A stretch of DNA of 64,000 nucleotides from positions 61,904-125,903 of the forward strand of contig NZ_JAGEPF010000033.1 of assembly GCF_017573465.1 (NCBI RefSeq), given 5' to 3'. This stretch comes from Actinomadura violacea (GTDB lineage: Bacteria; Actinomycetota; Actinomycetes; Streptosporangiales; Streptosporangiaceae). Positions 32,250 through 40,456 of the stretch are shown in pieces; the first letter of the stretch is position 1, and each line of letters starts with the position of its first letter. The notes beneath the pieces are model-generated. The model ran no database searches, was not told where the DNA came from, and saw only the letters and a list, made by a program, of their open reading frames with translations. The position numbers and the translations under genes were made by a program.

Positions 32250-33269
32250 TCAGCCGGGTGAGGCCGCCGCGTGCCTGAGGGTGTCGCTCGGTGTCTCGCC
32301 GAAGCGCTGCCGGTAGTGCGCCGCGAACCGGCCCATGTGCAGGTAGCCGGCGGCGGCCGCGACGTCCGAGACCGTCCGGCGGCCCGGCACGGCCGACCGC
32401 AGCGCGTCGCGGGCGTGGTCGAGCCGCACCCCGCGCAGCAGCTGCGTCGGCGTGAGCCCCCACTGGGCGCGGCAGATCGCCTGGAGCTGCCGGACGCCGA
32501 TCCCGGCCGCCGCCGCGATTTCGGACGTGCCGATCGGCCGGTCATGGTGCGCGTCCACCCATTCCCGGATGAACCCGGCGAGATGGTGCGGGACGCGCCG
32601 CGGCGGCTCCGCCAGCTCCGGCGTCGCGGTGTGCGGCAGCCCGAGCAGGATCGAGGTGAGCAGCGACTCCTCCAGGCTGCGGGCCGCGAGCGGGTGCAGC
32701 CCCCCGGGCGCGGTGTCGTCGAGGACGGCGCAGACGTGCCGCCACGTCCGCTCGACGATGGACGCGGGCGCGAGCGCCGGGCCGTCCACGCTGTGGAAGC
32801 GCAGCGGCGGGTCGTACTCGCGGCCGAGGAAGCCGCCGAGGTGGTCGGCGAGCCGGCCGGTGCTCGTCGCGATCACCAGGCAGCCGTGCCGCGGGTCCGG
32901 GGTGAGCCGCATCGCCTCGTCGTGCGACACCACGAGGCTGCCGCCCGCGGTGTCGCGGCCGCGCGACCCGCGGTACTCCACGCCCATCGGCGCGATCGGC
33001 GCGCACAGCGCGAACGCGCCGCCGGTCGGCGGGGTGTCGACGATGACGCCGGCGCCGCCGTAGCGGACCCACACCAGCTTGACCGCGCCGACGCCGAGCG
33101 CGTTGACCAGGCCGTCCAGCGGGCGGCCGGGGTCGCGCGCCTGCAGGTCGTGGCCGATCGCGTACGGCTCGACGGTCCGGTGCAGGACGTCGATGTCGGT
33201 GCTGGCGACGCGCCGGCACGACGACAGCGGCGCCTCGTCCCCGCCCGGGGCCGGCCCGGGGGCGGTCAC
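32250..33269 (-). CDS. AraC-family transcriptional regulator
   Basis: 339 aa from GTG 33269, overlapping the stop of the monooxygenase upstream (33266-33269). N-terminal AraC-binding-like domain (~20-190, with IAPMGVEYRG and LTPDPRHGCLVIATS); C-terminal HTH_18 (~225-335: HDRPIGTSEIAAAAGIGVR, QLLRGVRLDHARDALRSA, VSDVAAAAGYLHMGRFAAHY). Cotranscribed with the flavin monooxygenase, so likely its regulator. Confidence 0.92.
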   Translation of the reverse strand: MTAPGPAPGGDEAPLSSCRRVASTDIDVLHRTVEPYAIGHDLQARDPGRPLDGLVNALGVGAVKLVWVRYGGAGVIVDTPPTGGAFALCAPIAPMGVEYRGSRGRDTAGGSLVVSHDEAMRLTPDPRHGCLVIATSTGRLADHLGGFLGREYDPPLRFHSVDGPALAPASIVERTWRHVCAVLDDTAPGGLHPLAARSLEESLLTSILLGLPHTATPELAEPPRRVPHHLAGFIREWVDAHHDRPIGTSEIAAAAGIGVRQLQAICRAQWGLTPTQLLRGVRLDHARDALRSAVPGRRTVSDVAAAAGYLHMGRFAAHYRQRFGETPSDTLRHAAASPG

Positions 33270-34366
33270 GGGGAGCCGCCCGGGGCGGCGGCGGGCATCG
33301 GCAGGACGCCGCGGGCGCGCAGCCGCGGCATCACCTCGGCGGCGAAGAAGCCCAGCTCCTCGGCGTAGTCCAGGAACGACAGCGCGATGCCGTCGAAGCC
33401 CGCGCGGGCGAACCCGGCGATCCCGTCGGCGACGTCGTCAGGGTCGCCGACCAGCGGGCAGCTGCCGTGCCCGGCGGCGAACCGGTCCCGGTGGACCTGC
33501 AGCATCTCCGGCGTGAACGACTGCGCGTGCAGGCCCTGCAGGCGCATCACCTCGTCCACGGCCGGCCAGTCGGCGTGCTCGTCGGCGTAGTAGTGCAACT
33601 GGTCCTCCGCTTCGGTGCGGGTGGGGCGGCACACGACGTGCCCGAGGGTGAAGACGCCGACGTTCCGGCCCTGCGACGCGGCCTCCGCGCGGATCGCGGC
33701 GACGATCTCCGCGCCGTCCTCCGGTCCGGCGACGACCGTGAACGCGCGGTCGGCGTTGCGGGCGGCGAACGAGCGGCCCTGCCGCGACGACCCGGCGTTG
33801 ATCACCGGCAGGCTCCGCCCGTTGTAGGGCTTCGGCGAGCCGACGACCCGGCGCAGGTGGAAGTAGTGGCCGTCGTGGTCGAACGGCTCGGAGGACGACC
33901 AGATGCGCCGGACGACGTCCCACCATTCCTGTGCGTAGGCGTACCGGGTGTCGTGGTCGCCCGGGAGGGTGAGGCCGAACATCTCGTATTCGGGGGCGTG
34001 CCAGCCGGCGACGATGTTCAGCCCGACGCGCCCGCGGCTGAGGTGGTCGGCGGTCGCGAGCTGCTTGGCGGCGACGACCGGGTGGTGGAACGCGGTGTGG
34101 ACGGTGGTGAAGACGCGCAGCCGGGTCGTGTTCGCGAGCAGGCCGGACGCCCAGACCAGCGGGTCGAGGACGCTGTGGTGGAAGTCGGTGCCGGGACCCC
34201 AGTCGGTCCAGCGGGCGACGGGGAGCAGGAAGTCGATGCCGGTCTCGTCGGCGAGGCGGGCGAGGCGCAGATTGTTGTCCCAGGTCGCCCGCCACCTTTC
34301 CGGAACCGTGGTTATCGCCAGTCCTGATTCGGTGTTGGGGGAGAACAAGCCAAGCTGGAATCCCAT
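33266..34366 (-). CDS. LLM-class flavin-dependent monooxygenase
   Basis: 366 aa. Bacterial-luciferase-like TIM barrel with RutA/SfnG-type motifs: LADETGIDFLLPVARW, RLRVFTTVHTAFHHPVVAAK, ATADHLSRGRVGLNIVAGW, GSPKPYNGRSLPVINAGSS. Group members oxidise pyrimidines (RutA), dimethylsulfone (SfnG) or alkanesulfonates. Needs a separate flavin reductase, not seen nearby. GAAGGTGA box before ATG 34366. Stop overlaps the AraC start. Confidence 0.9.
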   Translation of the reverse strand: MGFQLGLFSPNTESGLAITTVPERWRATWDNNLRLARLADETGIDFLLPVARWTDWGPGTDFHHSVLDPLVWASGLLANTTRLRVFTTVHTAFHHPVVAAKQLATADHLSRGRVGLNIVAGWHAPEYEMFGLTLPGDHDTRYAYAQEWWDVVRRIWSSSEPFDHDGHYFHLRRVVGSPKPYNGRSLPVINAGSSRQGRSFAARNADRAFTVVAGPEDGAEIVAAIRAEAASQGRNVGVFTLGHVVCRPTRTEAEDQLHYYADEHADWPAVDEVMRLQGLHAQSFTPEMLQVHRDRFAAGHGSCPLVGDPDDVADGIAGFARAGFDGIALSFLDYAEELGFFAAEVMPRLRARGVLPMPAAAPGGSP

Positions 34367-34456
34367 CGAGATTCACCTTCGTCCGGCCTCGTCCGTATAC
34401 ATCCGACTTTTTCCAGTATCGGAAAGGCGTCGGGTGCGGGCAACGGCCGCCGGCGT

Positions 34457-34882
34457 TCATATCGGGATGACGCCGAGGGTGAACCGGTCGAAGGGACCGG
34501 GGGGCTCGCCGTCCGCGCGGTGCCGGCCTTCGGGCGTCGCGTACACGACGATCTGGGCGGTGCCGCCGGACCCGCCGCGGGACCGGCGGGCGAGGGCCTG
34601 GACGACGTCGGCGAGGTGGGTGCCGCAGGAGTCGCCGGCGCGGGACGCGGCGTCGCAGCCGGGCCCCCGGAAGTCGCGGCGGGCCCCGGCTCCGCGGGCT
34701 TCGCGGGGTTCGCGGGGCTCGCTCGGCGAGCGGGGTTCGCGGGCCGTGGCGCGGGGGCCCCGGCCGGGCGGTGGCGCGCCGGCGGTCTCCAGGCGGACCT
34801 GGAAGCAGGACGGGCGGGTGCAGCCGGGCATCGAGCAGATGTGCCGGTCGCCGAGCGGGGAGCGGGCGGGATCGCTGGGCAT
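34457..34882 (-). CDS. Hypothetical Cys-rich protein, 141 aa
   Basis: N-terminus has Cys at CSMPGCTRPSCFQVRL, then a low-complexity Arg/Glu/Pro insert (~40-75), then CDAASRAGDSCGTHLADVVQALA and a C-terminal strand AQIVVYATPEG. The Cys/His pattern suggests a zinc-binding fold. The insert repeats PREPREA-like units with lower coding quality. No family named. Confidence 0.55.
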   Translation of the reverse strand: MPSDPARSPLGDRHICSMPGCTRPSCFQVRLETAGAPPPGRGPRATAREPRSPSEPREPREARGAGARRDFRGPGCDAASRAGDSCGTHLADVVQALARRSRGGSGGTAQIVVYATPEGRHRADGEPPGPFDRFTLGVIPI

Positions 34883-35121
34883 CGATGGGCCTTCCGGCGC
34901 GGTCGCGAACGGGTGGTGGCGGGTCCCAGGTCACGTATGTCGCATTTCTCCGAAAAATGGACGGCCATCGGCGGGGGCCGGTGCTCCTTCCATCTTCCGC
35001 AGGGCGGGGAACCGCGACTTCGTGCGGGACCAACTATGCACGAGCATTTGTTCGTTCGCAACGCTAACCGGATAGTCGGCTGCGCTTTCCGGCCAGCCGG
35101 CCGGAGCCATTCACGGCATTT
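34883..35121. other. Intergenic region, promoter-containing
   Basis: 240 bp with two AT-rich patches near 34930-34980 and 35030-35080. It likely holds the promoter of the Cys-rich gene and, near 35085-35105, the GC hairpin (TCCGGCCAGCCGGCCGGA) that may end the MFS gene. No ORF with good codon bias. Confidence 0.45.
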
Positions 35122-36531
35122 CTACTTATTGTTGTTGTTCGTCCGGAAATGCCGGGAGATCAGGGCGGACAGCAGCGCCGCCGCGACCATGAACAGCCAG
35201 CCGTGCCGGAACGCCGCCACCGGCGGCCGCGCCGCGTTCCCGAGCAGCACGGTCAGCACCGCGATGCCGAGCGCCGAGCTGATCTGCCGCGCCATCATCA
35301 GCACCGCCGACCCGAGCGACAGCCGGTCCGCCGGCAGCGCCGCCGCCGACCCGAACAGCGGCGGCTGCAGCAGGGCGGTGCTCACCCCGGCCAGCAGCGC
35401 GCCCGGCACGAACATCACCAGGTAGGACGGCTCGGGCGAGGCGGTCGCCGCCCACCAGCCGCAGCCCGCCGCGAGCGCCAGCCCGCCCAGCACCGCCGAC
35501 GCGGGGCCCCCGATCCGCCCGACGATCCGCCCGGAGAACGGCGACATCACCAGGCATGACAGCGGGATCGGCGCGATCCCCACGCCCGCCCGGACGACCG
35601 GGTAGTGCCACACGCCCGTGAAGAACAGCGTCGCCGCCACCAGCGTCGCCGCGAACACCAGGTAGTAGAGGAAGACCCCCGACACCGCGACCGCGAACGG
35701 CCGGTGCCGGAACAGGTCCGGGCCGATGACCGGGTTCGGGTGCCGCCGCATGTGCGCGACCGCCAGCACCGCGAGGACGGCCGCCGCGACCGCGCAGCCG
35801 ATCGTCCGCGCCGACCCGTACCCCCACGCCGGCGCCTGGACGAGCAGCGCCGTCAGCGCCGTCGCCGCGCCCAGCACCAGCGCCGATCCCAGCAGGTCGA
35901 GCCGCTGGCGCGGCTTGCGCGGCGTGTCCGGCAGCAGCCGCCGGCCGGCCAGGATCGCCGCCGCCGTCACCGGTACGTTGATCAGGAAGATCCAGCGCCA
36001 GCCCGCCATCAGCAGCAGCCCGCCGAGCACCGGCCCGCAGCCGCCGCCGAGCGCCGCCACCGCCGTCCAGATCCCCATCACGGTCGGGTGCTCGCGCCTG
36101 GGGAAGGCGGGCAGCGCCAGCCCGAGCGACGTCGGGACGAGCACCGCGCCCGCCGCCGCCTGGACGACCCGCGCCGCGACCAGCACCGGCAGCGTCGGCG
36201 CCGCCGCGCACGCCACCGACGCGGCGCCGAACAGCGCCATCCCGGCGAGGAAGCTCTTCTTGCGGCTCGTGTCGTCGGCGAGCCGCCCCGCCGGGACGAG
36301 CAGCGCCGCGAGCACGATCGTGTACGCGTTCAGCACCCACGACACCTGCGGCAGCGGCGCGCCGTCGAACGTGCGCCGCAGCGCCGGGAAGGCGACGCTC
36401 ACCGCGAACAGGTCGAGGATCGCCAGGAACTGGGTGGCCGACGCGACGGCGAGCACGAGCCATCGCCGCCGGTCCGGGGCCTGCGTACCGGCCGGGATCC
36501 GTGCCGGCCGGGTCTTCGTCCGTGCGTTCAT
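35122..36531 (-). CDS. MFS transporter, DHA2 (14-TM) type
   Basis: 469 aa from ATG 36531. Helix 1 starts WLVLAVASATQFLAILDLFA; motif C-like PTSLGLALPAFPR and GIWTAVAALGGGCGPVLGGL; R-E-H loop and TPRKPRQRLDLLG are typical of EmrB/QacA-type drug exporters. The C-terminus is SRHFRTNNNNK, an unusual Asn run. Divergent from the GlxA-type regulator at 36603, 71-nt gap. Confidence 0.92.
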   Translation of the reverse strand: MNARTKTRPARIPAGTQAPDRRRWLVLAVASATQFLAILDLFAVSVAFPALRRTFDGAPLPQVSWVLNAYTIVLAALLVPAGRLADDTSRKKSFLAGMALFGAASVACAAAPTLPVLVAARVVQAAAGAVLVPTSLGLALPAFPRREHPTVMGIWTAVAALGGGCGPVLGGLLLMAGWRWIFLINVPVTAAAILAGRRLLPDTPRKPRQRLDLLGSALVLGAATALTALLVQAPAWGYGSARTIGCAVAAAVLAVLAVAHMRRHPNPVIGPDLFRHRPFAVAVSGVFLYYLVFAATLVAATLFFTGVWHYPVVRAGVGIAPIPLSCLVMSPFSGRIVGRIGGPASAVLGGLALAAGCGWWAATASPEPSYLVMFVPGALLAGVSTALLQPPLFGSAAALPADRLSLGSAVLMMARQISSALGIAVLTVLLGNAARPPVAAFRHGWLFMVAAALLSALISRHFRTNNNNK

Positions 36532-36602
36532 GCGGTCAATGATCGGGACGGCCCGGGCCCGCCACGAGTGGCAGGATTGACAGCATCCGATAGATTTCTG
36601 AC

Positions 36603-37586
36603 ATGACGCGGACCCTGGCGATCCTGGTCGTCCCCGGCGCACCGATCTTCGAGGTCGCCATCCCCTGCCAGCTGTTCGGCTCGCCGCCGCCGTCGCACAC
36701 CGGGCCCTGGTACGACGTCCGGCTCTGCTCGGAGGGCTCGTCCCGGCTGCGCGGCTCGTCCGGCCAGGACGATCTGCCGGGCGCGTTCCAGATCGTCGCC
36801 CCGCACGGCCTGGACGCCCTCGAAAAGGCGGACACGATCGTCGTCCCCGCCGCCGGGAACGTGCTGGACGACCCGTCGCCGCAGGTCATCGAGGCCGTCC
36901 GCGCCGCGCACGCGCGCGGCGCCCGCATCGTGTCGCTGTGCTCCGGCGCGTTCGTCCTCGCCGCCGCGGGCCTCCTCGACGGCCGCCGCACCGCGCTGCA
37001 CTGGAAGCACGCGGCGGTGCTGCGCGAGCGGTTCCCGGCCGTCGAGGCCGACACGTCCGTCCTCTACATCGACGACGGCGACCTGCTCACCGGCGCCGGC
37101 AACAGCGCCGGGATCGACCTGTGCCTGCACGTCGTCCGGCAGGACCTCGGCGCGGACGTCGCGAACGCCGTCGCCCGCCAGATGGTCGTCCCGCCGCACC
37201 GCACCGGCGGCCAGGCCCAGTACGTCGAGACGCCGCTGCCGCCGTCCGGCCGCGACGACGGGCTCGGCCCCGTCCTGCAGTGGGCGCTGACCAGGCTCGA
37301 CCGCCCCCTCACGACCGCCGAGCTCGCGGGCCGCGCGGGCCTGACCGGCCGCACCCTCATCCGCCGCTTCCACGCCGAGACGGGGACGACGCCGCTGCAA
37401 TGGCTGCTCGTCCAGCGCGTCATCCGGGCCCGCGAACTCCTGGAGGAGACCGACCTGTCGGTCGACCTCGTCGCGGAGAAATGCGGTCTCGGCACCGCAG
37501 CGAACCTCCGCACCCACTTCGCCCGCGAACTCGGCGTCACCCCGAGCGAATACCGGCGCGCCCACCGCCGCGTCCCCGCCGGCTGA
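36603..37586 (+). CDS. GlxA-type regulator: DJ-1/PfpI domain plus AraC HTH
   Basis: 327 aa. Residues 1-190 form a DJ-1/PfpI-like domain (AILVVPGAPIFEVAIPCQLF, RIVSLCSGAFVLAAAGLLDG), with the elbow Cys in LCSGAF. Residues ~225-325 are HTH_18 (LTTAELAGRAGLTGRTLIRR, DLVAEKCGLGTAANLRTHFA). Divergent from the drug exporter gene; it may control it. Confidence 0.93.
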   Translation: MTRTLAILVVPGAPIFEVAIPCQLFGSPPPSHTGPWYDVRLCSEGSSRLRGSSGQDDLPGAFQIVAPHGLDALEKADTIVVPAAGNVLDDPSPQVIEAVRAAHARGARIVSLCSGAFVLAAAGLLDGRRTALHWKHAAVLRERFPAVEADTSVLYIDDGDLLTGAGNSAGIDLCLHVVRQDLGADVANAVARQMVVPPHRTGGQAQYVETPLPPSGRDDGLGPVLQWALTRLDRPLTTAELAGRAGLTGRTLIRRFHAETGTTPLQWLLVQRVIRARELLEETDLSVDLVAEKCGLGTAANLRTHFARELGVTPSEYRRAHRRVPAG

Positions 37587-37647
37587 TCGACGAATCTTGA
37601 ACGCGGGCCGCCCCCGCCGCGACGCGGTGGCCCCTATCGTGGCGTCC

Positions 37648-38430
37648 ATGGCCACCTGGGACGACCCGAGGCCCGTGAACTTCGGCCTGCTGACGTTCAA
37701 CACGCTGTTCCGGGGCGATTCCCGCGCCCGGATCAGAGTGCTCGCCGGAATCCTCGAGGAATCGCCCTACGACGTGGTGTGCCTCCAGGAAGTGGTGTCC
37801 CCGGTCAATCTCGCGACGCTCCGCCGCGCGATGCCCTCGTACCCGCACATCGCGCACGGGCCGTCCGTCCCGCTGGTGCGCGGCGGCCTCGTGACGCTTT
37901 CGCGGCGGCCGATCGTCCGCCGCCATTTCCACACTTACCGATTCACCGGACGTCCCCGCGCCGAGGGCCTGCTGCGCAAGGGAGCCCTTCTGACCCGCAT
38001 CGCATTCGGGGACCGCCACGTCACCATCGCCAATACCCATCTGACGGCCAACCGGGACAACGACTGGGACCTCGCGAATCCCTACACCCGGATCGAGGCC
38101 GGCGAGCTCGCCCGATTGGCGGAACTGCTCGCGCACCCGCGGCTGACGGATCCGCTGGTCGTCGCGGGCGACCTGAACGTCCCCCGGTCCTCGCCCGTCC
38201 TGCGCGACTTCCGCGCCGCGACCGGCCTCGTGGACGTCCTGGACGGCGGCCCCGCGACCACCTTCCGGCCCACGCCGAAGCTCAGCCTCGAACCGATCGA
38301 CCAGATCCTCGCCGCCCCGCCCCTGACGGCGACCACGAGCCTGGTCTTCAAGGACGAGATCCGCCTGCCCGACGGCCGCGCCACCTATCTGTCCGACCAC
38401 TACGGCATAGCGGCCGCGTTCTCCGCATAG
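37648..38430 (+). CDS. Endonuclease/exonuclease/phosphatase (EEP) family hydrolase
   Basis: 260 aa from ATG 37648; an in-frame start lies at 37597. EEP fold landmarks: LLTFNTLFRGD, VVCLQEVVSPVNL, ITIANTHLTANRDNDWD, VVAGDLNVPRSSPVL, TYLSDHYGIAA. The DNxDWDL stretch and SDHYG resemble sphingomyelinase-type or phospholipase-like EEP members. No signal peptide. Ends 13 nt before the convergent FAD oxidase. Confidence 0.88.
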   Translation: MATWDDPRPVNFGLLTFNTLFRGDSRARIRVLAGILEESPYDVVCLQEVVSPVNLATLRRAMPSYPHIAHGPSVPLVRGGLVTLSRRPIVRRHFHTYRFTGRPRAEGLLRKGALLTRIAFGDRHVTIANTHLTANRDNDWDLANPYTRIEAGELARLAELLAHPRLTDPLVVAGDLNVPRSSPVLRDFRAATGLVDVLDGGPATTFRPTPKLSLEPIDQILAAPPLTATTSLVFKDEIRLPDGRATYLSDHYGIAAAFSA

Positions 38431-38443
38431 CGAGACAAGCCGC

Positions 38444-39724
38444 CTACGTGAGGACGGGGTGGTTCGCGCGGAAGACGCCGTGCGGGTCGCGGGAACGCTT
38501 CAGGGCGCGGAGCCGGGCGAGCGTCGGCGCGGGGAAGGCATCGGCCGCGGTCTCGTCCGGGGTCAGCAGCGTGTAGGGCTTGCGTCCCGCGATGACCGCC
38601 TCGAACCGCTCGACGAGCCCGACCTGCTTGGCGCGGACGCGGGCGGGATCGGGGCCGCCGCCGACCATCTGCAGGAGGTACGGCTCGGGCAACGCCCCGC
38701 TCGCGCCCGTGCCCGGCTCGGCGAGCGCGCCGGACAGGTGCCGGATCTGGATGGAGATCAACGGCTCGATCGGCTCGGTGACCAGGCTCTCGTCCAGGCC
38801 GGTCAGGAGTTCGGCGCGCGGCAGGGAGGCGGTGGGGCGGGCCGGCTCGCCGGCGATCCCGCCGAGGTCGGCCACCGCCACGAGGCCGCGGTCGTCGCTG
38901 ATCGGGCCGTCGATCGCGTCGATGGCGCGCACCAGTGCCGCGCCCTCGGACGGGTCGCCCAGGTAGGTGAGGTCGAGCGCGACCATCGGCGGGGCGCCGG
39001 GGAATGCGAAGCGGTTGAACCACACGGTCAGCTCGGGCGGCGCCTCGCCGGTGAGCTTCCGGAAGGTCTCGAACACCTCTCCCGCGCGCTCCGCGGGCCA
39101 GACCACGCGTCCGCCATACACTGTGCATGCCGGATGCAGGTCGAATTCCAGTGCTGTGACCAGCGCGAAGTCACCGCCGCCGCCCTTCAGCCCCCAGAAC
39201 AGTTCGGGGTCGGACGAGGCGGTCACCCGTGCCTGTTCGCCCTCCGCGTCGACGACGTCGAAGGCGCGCACGCTGTCGGCGGCCCACCCGTGCCTGCGGC
39301 CGAACCACGACAGGCCGCCGCCGAGCGTGTACCCGGTGACGTTGACGACCGGGGAGCTGCCGGCCAGGCCCGTCAGGCCCTCCGGCCCGGCCGCCGCCAG
39401 GACGCGGCCCCAGTTCACGCCGGCTCCGGCCCGGGCCAGCCGGTCCCGCACCCGCAGCTCGTCGAGGCGGCCGGTACGTAGCAGGATCACCCCGTCCACG
39501 TCGCCGGACGCGTCGTGGCCGGAAGCCTGGGCGGTCACCGTCCGTCCCGACCGGCGCGCATAGCGGACCAGCGCGGCGACGTCCTCGGCGTCCGCGGCCT
39601 CGACGACGGCGGAGACGGGCTGGTCGACCGTCAGGTTCCAGGCCCTGCGCGCCGCGTCGAAGCCGTCGTCGCCGGGCTCCAGCACCCGCCCCCTGACGGC
39701 CCTCCGCAGATCGGTGCCGCTCAT
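38444..39724 (-). CDS. FAD-linked (BBE/berberine-bridge-like) oxidoreductase
   Basis: 426 aa from ATG 39724. FAD-binding PP-loop region with His in ASGHDASGD (where the GGHS-type motif carries the covalent 8-alpha-histidyl link), SSPVVNVTGYTLGGGLSWFG, LFWGLKGGGGDFALVTALEF, and the BBE C-terminus SRDPHGVFRANHPV. Oxidises alcohols or sugars in this family; substrate unknown. Divergent from the ribbon-helix-helix gene with a 16-bp palindrome between them. Confidence 0.9.
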   Translation of the reverse strand: MSGTDLRRAVRGRVLEPGDDGFDAARRAWNLTVDQPVSAVVEAADAEDVAALVRYARRSGRTVTAQASGHDASGDVDGVILLRTGRLDELRVRDRLARAGAGVNWGRVLAAAGPEGLTGLAGSSPVVNVTGYTLGGGLSWFGRRHGWAADSVRAFDVVDAEGEQARVTASSDPELFWGLKGGGGDFALVTALEFDLHPACTVYGGRVVWPAERAGEVFETFRKLTGEAPPELTVWFNRFAFPGAPPMVALDLTYLGDPSEGAALVRAIDAIDGPISDDRGLVAVADLGGIAGEPARPTASLPRAELLTGLDESLVTEPIEPLISIQIRHLSGALAEPGTGASGALPEPYLLQMVGGGPDPARVRAKQVGLVERFEAVIAGRKPYTLLTPDETAADAFPAPTLARLRALKRSRDPHGVFRANHPVLT

Positions 39725-39762
39725 CGCTGCCTCCCCGAAGCCGACCACGTCCTTAGCTGGCA

Positions 39763-39778
39763 AGGATGCTAGCATCCT
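39763..39778. promoter_or_regulatory. Perfect 16-bp palindrome, likely RHH operator
   Basis: AGGATGCTAGCATCCT is its own reverse complement. It ends 3 nt before the ATG of the RHH gene at 39782 and lies 38 nt upstream of the FAD oxidase start at 39724. A CopG-type dimer would bind such a dyad; autoregulation of both directions is inferred. Confidence 0.7.
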
Positions 39779-39781
39779 GTC

Positions 39782-39958
39782 ATGGGTGACGCGGAGGTCA
39801 AGCAGTTCAACGTGTACCTGCCGGTAGAGCTGATCAAGCAGGTCAAGCACCACGCGATCGACGAGGGAATGTCGTTGTCGGCGCTCGTCGCCGCGGCCCT
39901 GCGCGCCTACCTCGACGATGCCCACGGGGCGCGATCGCAACCTGGAAAGGAGTCGTGA
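39782..39958 (+). CDS. Ribbon-helix-helix (CopG-like) DNA-binding protein, 58 aa
   Basis: MGDAEVKQFNVYLPVELIKQ, then VKHHAIDEGMSLSALVAAAL and RAYLDD. The ribbon (KQFNVYLP), first helix (PVELIKQVKHHAID) and second helix (MSLSALVAAALRAYLDD) fit CopG/MetJ RHH proteins. The gene is too short for a 60-residue cutoff. The VOC gene starts 1 nt after its TGA (39956-39958), so the two are an operon. A palindrome lies at its start codon. Confidence 0.8.
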   Translation: MGDAEVKQFNVYLPVELIKQVKHHAIDEGMSLSALVAAALRAYLDDAHGARSQPGKES

Positions 39959-39959
39959 C

Positions 39960-40301
39960 ATGGCGACCGACGGATTCGAGGCCGTGTTCATGGAGACCCG
40001 CAACTGGGGGAGGACCGCGAAGTTCCTCCAGACGCTCGGGTTCGAGCTGGAGACCGAGACCGGCGACGGTTCCGGCGTGTTCCGCAACGGGAGCGGCCCC
40101 TATGTCGTCGTGATCGAGGTCCCGGAGGACCGCGAACCCGCGATGCAGCTCGCGCTGCGGGTCCCCGACGCGGACGCGTTCCGTCCCGATCCGGCCGTCG
40201 ACGTGGTCAGCCCGTTCGAGGACACCCACTACGGGACGCGGGAGATGACCGTCCGCGACCCCGACGGGCGGCTGTGGAGCCTCCAGGCGCCCAAGGGCTG
40301 A
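39960..40301 (+). CDS. VOC (glyoxalase/bleomycin-resistance) family protein
   Basis: 113 aa from ATG 39960 with a GGAAAGGAG box inside the RHH gene. Sequence GFEAVFMETRNWGRTAKFLQ, LGFELETETGDGSGVFRNGS, VVVIEVPEDREPAMQLALRV, REMTVRDPDGRLWSLQAP follows the VOC fold. Lies in an operon with the RHH gene, so expression is likely controlled by the palindrome. Confidence 0.88.
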   Translation: MATDGFEAVFMETRNWGRTAKFLQTLGFELETETGDGSGVFRNGSGPYVVVIEVPEDREPAMQLALRVPDADAFRPDPAVDVVSPFEDTHYGTREMTVRDPDGRLWSLQAPKG

Positions 40302-40324
40302 CCCCGCCGGGTTTGGTGGCGGGG
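40302..40324 (+). terminator. Hairpin after the VOC gene
   Basis: CCCCGCC (40302-40308) pairs with GGCGGGG (40318-40324), starting directly after the VOC stop. No T-run, so a GC-type terminator is only probable. Confidence 0.5.
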
Positions 40325-40456
40325 CCCACAAACGCCGCCGGGAGTTGCTCAGTCCCGCTCATAAACACGACGCAAGTGCTCCCTTACAGTGGGTGGGCCT
40401 TTGCGGAACGCCGCCGTTTCGCGTGTCCCGTACCCCACCCCCCCCGGGAGTCCGTG

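Noticed and set aside
39960..40301. RHH-VOC pair as toxin-antitoxin system
   Set aside because: The second gene is a clear VOC fold protein, not a nuclease or RelE-like toxin.
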